Assembly: GCA_963736305.1 (NCBI GenBank)
Contig: CAVTOD010000008.1
Location: 186,001-250,000, forward strand
Length of the DNA: 64,000 nt
Reading direction: 5' to 3'
Origin: DASUPK01 sp963736305
Lineage (GTDB): Bacteria; Actinomycetota; Thermoleophilia; Solirubrobacterales; 70-9
Below are positions 58,478-64,000 of this stretch, in pieces (position 1 is the stretch's first letter; each line of letters begins with the position of its first letter). The notes beneath the pieces are model-generated. The model did no database searches. It saw only the letters and a list, made by a program, of their open reading frames with translations, and was not told where the DNA came from. The translations under genes were made by a program, and so were the position numbers.

Positions 58478-60004
58478 ATGGCCGACAACGGAAACAGCAA
58501 CATGGGAACCGTCGAACAGGTGACGGGCGTCGTCATCGACGTCGTCTTCCCCGACCACATCCCCGAGATCTTCACGGCGCTCAAGATCGAGGTTCCGCCG
58601 GAGGAGAGCCGCACAGAGCTCAACCTGATCTGCGAGGTGCAGCAGCACCTCGGCGACGATCGCGTCCGCGCGATCGCCATGGACGCCACCGACGGCCTCC
58701 GTCGCGGCGACAAGGTGATCGACACCGGCGGGCCGATCACGGTCCCGGTCGGCGAGGCGACGCTCGGCCGCATCTTCAACCTGCTGGGCGAGCCGATCGA
58801 CGAGGGCGGCGACGTGCAGGTCGAGGAGCGCTGGCCGATCCACCGCCGCGCCCCCGAGGTCGAGGACCTCGCTCCCTCCCAGGAGATCCTGGAGACCGGC
58901 ATCAAGGTCGTGGACCTGCTGGCTCCCTACGCCAAGGGCGGCAAGGTCGGCCTGTTCGGCGGCGCCGGCGTGGGCAAGACGGTTCTGATCCAGGAGCTGA
59001 TCCGCTCCATCGCCGAGGAGCACGAGGGCCTCTCCGCCTTCTGCGGCGTCGGCGAGCGCTCCCGTGAGGGGAACGACCTCTGGCTCGAGATGAAGGAGTC
59101 CGGGGTCATCGACAAGACGATGCTCGTCTTCGGCCAGATGAACGAGCCGCCCGGAGCGCGTCTCCGAGTCGCTCTGTCGGGCCTGACCATGGCGGAGTAC
59201 TTCCGCCAGGGCGGCCAGGACGTGCTGCTCTTCATCGACAACATCTTCCGGTTCGTCCAGGCCGGCTCCGAGGTCTCGGCACTGCTCGGGCGGATGCCCT
59301 CCGCGGTCGGCTACCAGCCGACCTTGGAGACGGAGATGGGCGACCTCCAGGAGCGAATCACGTCGACGAGAGAGGGAAGCGTCACCTCGGTCCAGGCCAT
59401 CTACGTGCCGGCCGACGACCTCACCGACCCGGCCCCGGCGTCGGTGTTCGCCCACCTCAACGCCACCACCGTGTTGACCCGCTCCCTGGTGGAGCAGGGC
59501 ATCTACCCGGCGGTGGATCCGCTCGACTCGACGTCGACGATCCTGAAGCCGGAGATCCTCGGCGAGGAGCACTACGACACGGCCACGCGGGTCCAGGAGA
59601 CCCTGCAGCGCTACAAGGAGCTGCAGGACATCATCGCGATCCTCGGGATCGACGAGCTCTCCGACGAGGACAAGCAGACGGTGTCGAGAGCGCGGAAGAT
59701 CCAGCGCTTCCTCTCGCAGCCGTTCTTCGTCGCGTCCCAGTTCACGGGCCGCGAGGGCGAGTACGTGCCCGTCGAGGAGACCGTCCGCAGCTTCAAGGCG
59801 ATCGTGGACGGCGAGCACGACGACATCCCCGAGCGGGCCTTCTACATGCAGGGGACGATCGACCAGGTGATCGAAGCCTCGAAGAAGATGCGTGCCGAGG
59901 AGCCCGAGCAGGCGGTCGAGGCCGAGGCCTCCGAGCAGGAAGGGAAGGCCGAGGAGTCGGGCGACACGGAGGAGTCGGGCGACAAGGAGGAGGCGGCGGC
60001 TTAA
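58478..60004 (+). CDS. atpD: ATP synthase F1 subunit beta, acidic tail
   Basis: A 508-residue beta subunit. P-loop GGAGVGKTVLIQE, catalytic Glu in GVGERSREGNDLW, LFIDNIFRFVQAGSEVS and DELSDEDKQTVSRARKIQRFLSQPFFVA (DELSEEDK lever) are complete. About 38 residues beyond the usual end are Glu/Ala/Ser-rich (EEPEQAVEAEASEQEGKAEE...). Ribosome binding site GAAGGAG. Confidence 0.98.
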   Translation: MADNGNSNMGTVEQVTGVVIDVVFPDHIPEIFTALKIEVPPEESRTELNLICEVQQHLGDDRVRAIAMDATDGLRRGDKVIDTGGPITVPVGEATLGRIFNLLGEPIDEGGDVQVEERWPIHRRAPEVEDLAPSQEILETGIKVVDLLAPYAKGGKVGLFGGAGVGKTVLIQELIRSIAEEHEGLSAFCGVGERSREGNDLWLEMKESGVIDKTMLVFGQMNEPPGARLRVALSGLTMAEYFRQGGQDVLLFIDNIFRFVQAGSEVSALLGRMPSAVGYQPTLETEMGDLQERITSTREGSVTSVQAIYVPADDLTDPAPASVFAHLNATTVLTRSLVEQGIYPAVDPLDSTSTILKPEILGEEHYDTATRVQETLQRYKELQDIIAILGIDELSDEDKQTVSRARKIQRFLSQPFFVASQFTGREGEYVPVEETVRSFKAIVDGEHDDIPERAFYMQGTIDQVIEASKKMRAEEPEQAVEAEASEQEGKAEESGDTEESGDKEEAAA

Positions 60005-60007
60005 CCC

Positions 60008-60427
60008 ATGGCCGGCGAGCACAACCTGAACGCGCGCGTCCTCACCCCCGAGGGGGAGGTCTTCGGCGGCGAGGTGCAGCAGCTCTCCACCCGCACCGCG
60101 GTCGGCGAGATCGGCATCCTCGCGAACCACGTGCCGGTGCTGGCGCGGCTCCGCCCTACGGAGCTGCGGCTGCACATGCCCGACGGCGAGGTCCAGCGCT
60201 GGGCGCAGGCCGAGGGCTGGCTGCAGGTCTTCGCGAACCGCGCCACCGTCCTGGTCGGCGAGGCCGTCCCACCGGAGAACCTGGACGAGGGCGAGCTCCG
60301 CAGCCGCGTCGAGGACGCGGAGGCGAGGCTCCGCGAGTCCGAGGAGAATTCCGGCGCCCACACGCAGGCACAGCGCGACAAGGACCGCGCCGAAGCGTTC
60401 CTCGAAGTCGCCGGCTCGCAGAGCTGA
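60008..60427 (+). CDS. atpC: ATP synthase F1 subunit epsilon
   Basis: A 139-residue epsilon subunit. The beta-sandwich domain (LNARVLTPEGEVFGGEVQQLSTRTAVGEIGILANHVPVLARL) is followed by the helical C-terminal hairpin (LDEGELRSRVEDAEARLRESEEN... QRDKDRAEAFLEVA). The conserved loop GEIGILANH is present. It ends the operon; 12 nt later a REP-like hairpin begins. Confidence 0.95.
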   Translation: MAGEHNLNARVLTPEGEVFGGEVQQLSTRTAVGEIGILANHVPVLARLRPTELRLHMPDGEVQRWAQAEGWLQVFANRATVLVGEAVPPENLDEGELRSRVEDAEARLRESEENSGAHTQAQRDKDRAEAFLEVAGSQS

Positions 60428-60438
60428 TCCCCACTCCA

Positions 60439-60486
60439 GGGTCGGGTCTTGCGTTCCAACACCTGTCGTATTGCAAGACCTGACCC
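60439..60486. repeat. REP-like palindrome after atpC
   Basis: An inverted repeat of 14 bp with one mismatch: GGGTCGGGTCTTGC (60439-60452) and GCAAGACCTGACCC (60473-60486), with a 20-nt loop. The core GGTCTTGC/GCAAGACC with flanking GGGTC is like the palindromes associated with REP-associated tyrosine (Y1) transposases in many bacteria. It may also stabilise the 3' end of the atp mRNA; there is no T tract. Confidence 0.6.
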
Positions 60487-60490
60487 CGCC

Positions 60491-60496
60491 TAGGAT
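60491..60496 (+). promoter_or_regulatory. -10 box TAGGAT, leaderless start
   Basis: TAGGAT ends 6 nt before the GTG of the M20 peptidase gene at 60503 and lies only 4 nt after the REP-like palindrome. Confidence 0.5.
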
Positions 60497-60502
60497 GGCC
60501 CA

Positions 60503-61585
60503 GTGGACGAACTCGCCCTCGCGCAGCGACTGATCGCCTTCGACACCTCGAACGCCGAGGGCCTTCGCCGTGCGGCGGAGTTCGTCGGCGGTTGGCTCGA
60601 GTCGAACGACATCAAGGCGTCTCAGACCGAGTCGCGCGGGCTTCCCGTAACGACGGCCGAGGTCGGGCCTGCCGACGCGCCGACCCTGGTGCTCCACGGC
60701 CACATGGATGTCGTCCCGGGAGGCCGGGATCAGTTCGAGCCCAGGATCGACGGAGATCGCCTGCTCGGCCGCGGCGCCTACGACATGAAGGGCGCGCTGG
60801 CCGTCATGCTGCTCGTCCTGCACGACCTCCGCGACCAGGACAGCGTCCGGTTGCGGCTCGGCATCGTCTCCGACGAGGAATCCGAGGAGGAGGCCAACCG
60901 CGGCTCCGATGCGCTGGTGGCGAGCGGCTTCGTCGGCGACTTCGCGATCACGGGCGAGCCCACCAACCTCCAGGTCGGGGTCCAGGCGAAGGGCGTTTTG
61001 GCCATTCGCCTCGAGGTCCAGGGTCGCTCGGCGCACGGCGCCACGCCCTGGCTCGGCGATAACGCCGTCGTCAAGGCAATTGAGGTGTTCAGGGGCATCG
61101 AATCGCTACCGTTCGCACGCCACAGCAGTGCCCTGTTCGACCGCCCCTCCATCAACCTCGGTCGGATCATGGGCGGCGACGCCCTGAACAAAGTGCCCGA
61201 CACCTGCGTCATAGACGTCGATATCCGCTTCCTGCCCGACCAGGATCCAGACGAGATCCTCGGGCAGGTGAGCGACCTGCCCGATACCCGCGTGCTCGCC
61301 ACCTTCCAACGCCCGCCGGCGGTCGTCGAGCCGGACTCGCCGTTCGTGCGCGGGCTCTGCGAGGCTGCCTCCCCACATCACCCCGAGCGGGTGATGAGCG
61401 TCGGGCGCGATGGGGCCTCCGACGCGGTCTCCTTCCTGGCGGCGGGTGTCCCGGCCGTCGAGTTCGGACCGATCGGCGACGGGCACCACGGCCCGGGTGA
61501 ATGGGTCTCGATCAGCTCGCTGCGCAGCTACCGCCAGGCCCTCGAGGGCTTCGTCAAGAGCTTCCCCGGGATGGCCGCCGCATGA
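60503..61585 (+). CDS. M20-family metallopeptidase (ArgE/DapE type)
   Basis: A 360-residue dinuclear zinc amidohydrolase. Ligands and catalytic residues lie in VLHGHMDVVPGG (His, Asp), GRGAYDMKGALA (bridging Asp), IVSDEESEEE (catalytic Glu and ligand), ITGEPT and the C-terminal GDGHHGPGEWVS (His). The dimerisation domain QAKGVLAIRLEVQGRSAHGATPWLGDNAV is between. Members deacylate N-acyl amino acids or peptides; here the substrate is unknown. It overlaps the LCP gene by 4 nt, which hints at a cell-wall or peptide-trimming role. Confidence 0.88.
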   Translation: MDELALAQRLIAFDTSNAEGLRRAAEFVGGWLESNDIKASQTESRGLPVTTAEVGPADAPTLVLHGHMDVVPGGRDQFEPRIDGDRLLGRGAYDMKGALAVMLLVLHDLRDQDSVRLRLGIVSDEESEEEANRGSDALVASGFVGDFAITGEPTNLQVGVQAKGVLAIRLEVQGRSAHGATPWLGDNAVVKAIEVFRGIESLPFARHSSALFDRPSINLGRIMGGDALNKVPDTCVIDVDIRFLPDQDPDEILGQVSDLPDTRVLATFQRPPAVVEPDSPFVRGLCEAASPHHPERVMSVGRDGASDAVSFLAAGVPAVEFGPIGDGHHGPGEWVSISSLRSYRQALEGFVKSFPGMAAA

Positions 61586-63447
61586 CCCCTCCGGAGGAGA
61601 GAGGCGGGGGAGGCAACGGCGACGAGGAGAGCCGTGTCGACGAGACCCAGGAGTACGAGCTCGACGATCAGGACGTCGAGGACGACGATTACGCCGACGA
61701 GGATCTCCACGACGAGCAGCCCGACGACGAGGAGTACGAGGAGGGTGAGGAGTTCGACGAGGAGGACGAGCTCGAGCACGTCGTCTCGGCCGAGACTCAG
61801 GAGTGGGACGGACTCGAAGCCGCCGAGGCCGAGGCCGATGAGCCCACGATGGTCTCCTCGGCGACGCAGCGCGTCCGGCAGGCCGGCTCAGCCATCACCT
61901 CCGGGTTCGAGAAGGTCGGTGGGCAGAAGGTCACGTCCGGATTCAAGGCGGTCCGCAGCCACCTCGGCTTCCCGGTCTGGCTCCGCTTCCTGACCGCCTC
62001 CTTCGTGATCGTCGCCGCTGTTGCCGGTGCCACGTCGGCAAGCCTGATCCTCTACCTGTCCGACATCGCGAATGCGCTGAAGAACCACAGCGAGATCCAG
62101 GGCGTGAACCCGTTCCTGACCAAGACGACGACCTCCGGGCCCCAGACGATCCTGATCATCGGTTCGGACAAGCGCAACCAGGACATCAGCGGCAAGTTCG
62201 GGCTCTCGGACACGACCATGCTCCTGCGGCTCGATCCGGACCGGGGCGCGATCGCCCTGCTCTCTTTGCCTCGCGACCTGAAGGTCGACATCCCCGGCGT
62301 GGGGACCGACAAGCTGAATGCCGCCTACTCCCTCGGGGGGCCCAAGCTGACCCTGCAAACCGTGAAGCAGCTCACCGGTGTCGACATCAACCATCTGGTC
62401 AATGTCGACTTCACCGGCTTCGCTCGGGCTGTGAACTCGATCGGCTGCGTGTACGTCGACGTCGACCGCCGCTACTTCATCGCGCCGAATACGGGCACCT
62501 CTGAGATCAACCTGCAGCCTGGGTATCAGGCCCTCTGCGGCTTCGACGCCCTGTCGTTCGCCCGATACCGCCACACGGACAACGACATCGTCCGCGCCGC
62601 CCGTCAGCAGACCTTCCTGCGCGAGGCCCGCGCCAAGGTTCCGCCATCGAAGCTGATCGAGGACCGCAAGAAGCTCGTCAAGATCTTCACCACCTACACC
62701 TCGTCCGACATCGGCTCCGCCGAGGAGATGCTCCAGGTACTGAGGCTGTTCTTCGACCTCCGCGGTGCCCCGATCAAGGAGATTCACTTCAACGGCACGC
62801 TCGGTCCGTCGTACGTCACGGCCACCCCGGGCGAGATCCACACGGCCGTGGACCAGTTCCTGGGAGTGGAGGGCACCCCTGGACCCGCGGGCTCGAGCGC
62901 CCAGCCGAACAAGGCCGTGACACCGCAGCAGCCGCCGGACCACACCAAGGCGAGGCCGGCCGCGCCCAGCCATCATCACCATCCCCCCGACACCAATCTG
63001 GTCTCGACCAGCTACGGCAAGCAACTTGCTCGGGGAATCAAGGCCCGCAAGGAGAAGGTGCCGGTGTACTACCCGACCGTGCTGGAGACGGGCAGCGACT
63101 ACGCGCAGAAGCCGCGCGTCTACAAGATCAACGGAAAGGGCGATCAGTCCCCGCCCCATGACCAGCGCGCCGCCTACAAGTGGGTCTTCTCCCTGCCGAC
63201 GCTCGGCGACTACTACGGCTTCGAGGGCACCCGCTGGAAGGACCCGCCGATCCTCACTGCCACCCACGAAGACAGGACGATCGGCGATCGCGACTACAAG
63301 CTCTACTACGACGGCGATCGCCTCCGGATGGTGGCCTGGCAGACCGAGGAGGGCTCGTTCTGGGTCTCCAACTCCCTGATCGAGACGATCTCGAACGCGG
63401 ACATGCTGAAGCTCGCCGTGGGCTTCCGCCAGCTCCCGGGAACCTGA
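61582..63447 (+). CDS. LytR-CpsA-Psr (LCP) family glycopolymer ligase
   Basis: A 621-residue protein. Residues 1-90 are a highly acidic cytoplasmic region (runs of Asp/Glu), one membrane helix lies at about 134-158 (LTASFVIVAAVAGATSASLILYL), then the external LCP domain: ILIIGSDKRNQ, SDTTMLLRLDPDRGAIALLSLPRDLKVDIPG, KLNAAYSLGGPKLTLQTVKQLTGVDINHLVNVDFTGF and ALSFARYRHTDNDIVRAARQQTFLREA. The Arg and Asp residues that bind the lipid pyrophosphate are present. A long C-terminal region with a Pro/His stretch follows. It attaches wall polymers to peptidoglycan from lipid-linked precursors such as those begun by the WecA-like enzyme at 49448. Confidence 0.9.
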   Translation: MTPPEERGGGGNGDEESRVDETQEYELDDQDVEDDDYADEDLHDEQPDDEEYEEGEEFDEEDELEHVVSAETQEWDGLEAAEAEADEPTMVSSATQRVRQAGSAITSGFEKVGGQKVTSGFKAVRSHLGFPVWLRFLTASFVIVAAVAGATSASLILYLSDIANALKNHSEIQGVNPFLTKTTTSGPQTILIIGSDKRNQDISGKFGLSDTTMLLRLDPDRGAIALLSLPRDLKVDIPGVGTDKLNAAYSLGGPKLTLQTVKQLTGVDINHLVNVDFTGFARAVNSIGCVYVDVDRRYFIAPNTGTSEINLQPGYQALCGFDALSFARYRHTDNDIVRAARQQTFLREARAKVPPSKLIEDRKKLVKIFTTYTSSDIGSAEEMLQVLRLFFDLRGAPIKEIHFNGTLGPSYVTATPGEIHTAVDQFLGVEGTPGPAGSSAQPNKAVTPQQPPDHTKARPAAPSHHHHPPDTNLVSTSYGKQLARGIKARKEKVPVYYPTVLETGSDYAQKPRVYKINGKGDQSPPHDQRAAYKWVFSLPTLGDYYGFEGTRWKDPPILTATHEDRTIGDRDYKLYYDGDRLRMVAWQTEEGSFWVSNSLIETISNADMLKLAVGFRQLPGT

Positions 63448-63462
63448 GCCGGGGATTCGATC

Positions 63463-64000
63463 GTGAGTGAGAGGGAGCCGATCGGGGTGGTCGGGGCCGG
63501 CTGGGTCGGCCTCGTGACTGCCGCCTGCTTCGCCGAGCTCGGCCATCGGGTGGTGGTGCGCGAGATCGTCCCGGAGAAGGTCGAGTCCCTCGGCCGCGGC
63601 GAGGTGCCGATTCACGAGCCGGAGCTGCCGGAGCTGATCGAGCGAAACCGCGAGCGCCTCACCTTCACCACGGAGATGGCGGAGCTGCTCGACGGGCCCC
63701 GCCTGCTCTTCGTCTGCGTCCAGACCCCGCCGACCTACTCCGGCGATGCCGATCTCTCGGCCGTGCAGCGCGCGGTGGAGGAGATCGGCGAGCCCGAGAA
63801 CAAGGCCCTCGTGATGAAGAGCACCGTCCCGGTCGGAACGGGGCGCACCATTCACCGCGACGCCCCGGACCTGGCCTATGTCTCGTGCCCGGAGTTCCTG
63901 AAGGAGGGCACGGCGGTCAAGGATTTCCTGGAACCGGACCGGGTGGTGATCGGGACTGACCCGGCCGACGACTGGGCCGCCGATGCGGTCGCGGCCGTCT
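63463..64000 (+). CDS. ugd: UDP-glucose/GDP-mannose dehydrogenase (3' part outside window)
   Basis: The first 179 residues of a nucleotide-sugar 6-dehydrogenase. NAD-binding GVVGAGWVGLVTAACFAELGH, the segment IHEPELPELIERN, LLFVCVQTPPTYSGDADLSAV, VMKSTVPVGTG and SCPEFLKEGTAVKDFLEPDRVVIG are standard; the catalytic Cys lies beyond the right edge. It would make UDP-glucuronate or a related sugar acid for a surface polysaccharide. GTG start 16 nt after the LCP gene. Confidence 0.88.
   Translation, partial: MSEREPIGVVGAGWVGLVTAACFAELGHRVVVREIVPEKVESLGRGEVPIHEPELPELIERNRERLTFTTEMAELLDGPRLLFVCVQTPPTYSGDADLSAVQRAVEEIGEPENKALVMKSTVPVGTGRTIHRDAPDLAYVSCPEFLKEGTAVKDFLEPDRVVIGTDPADDWAADAVAAV

Noticed and set aside
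58448..61036. An 862-codon open frame on the minus strand across atpD, atpC and the M20 gene
   Set aside because: High GC makes long antisense frames common. The plus-strand proteins are unmistakable ATP synthase subunits and the antisense translation is Arg/Leu/Val-rich low-complexity without any known motif.

Overview
The window is a chromosomal segment of a high-GC actinobacterium. The best guess is class Thermoleophilia (Solirubrobacterales-like). The reasons are very high GC in third codon positions, secreted proteins with Lys/His-rich tails or repeated VTT-KLA-GAVT units, frequent GTG and TTG starts, -10 boxes of the TANNNT type lying 6-8 nt before many start codons (leaderless mRNAs), and a rpmE-prfA-prmC-tsaC-glyA-wecA-atp gene order. 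No phage, insertion sequence, CRISPR array, rRNA or tRNA gene was recognised. The identification rests on gene content alone.

Left part (1-10.8 kb): the end of an ABC transporter ATPase; a methyltransferase / GH57 branching enzyme / GT4 glucosyltransferase / acyltransferase set resembling the mycobacterial methylglucose lipopolysaccharide locus (Rv3030-Rv3034c); a Lys-tailed secreted protein; a MeaB GTPase; an acyl-CoA dehydrogenase; and an HxlR regulator with two palindromic operators next to a thioesterase gene. 10.8-24 kb is mostly central acyl-CoA and redox metabolism: leucyl aminopeptidase, thiolase, a B12-dependent acyl-CoA mutase whose active-site residues are of the isobutyryl-CoA mutase type, its separate B12 subunit, an ECF sigma/anti-sigma pair, and etfB-etfA-ETF:quinone oxidoreductase.

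Middle (24-43.8 kb): two frameshifted genes in or just before this part (a lipoprotein at 18 kb and a DUF2294/MpsC-like gene at 25 kb), a cytochrome c lipoprotein, a NarL-type two-component pair, a sulfatase, SnoaL/NTF2-like proteins with a palindromic operator, rpmE-DUF1385, a ferredoxin, an OmpR-type two-component pair divergent from an apbE/ferric-reductase-like operon, an unusual Nramp homologue, the translation termination genes prfA-prmC-tsaC, and an R2-like ligand-binding oxidase with its TetR regulator.

Right part (43.8-64 kb): glyA, a polysaccharide block (DUF354 protein, sugar transferase, asparagine synthetase, WecA-like transferase), a second ECF sigma/anti-sigma operon with two back-to-back GGAAT-N16-CGTC promoters, the complete atpBEFHAGDC operon preceded by an AtpI-like gene, an M20 peptidase, an LCP-family ligase and the start of a UDP-sugar dehydrogenase. 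Convergent genes throughout are packed end to end with almost no room for terminators; four pairs share one CTAG as overlapping TAG stops.
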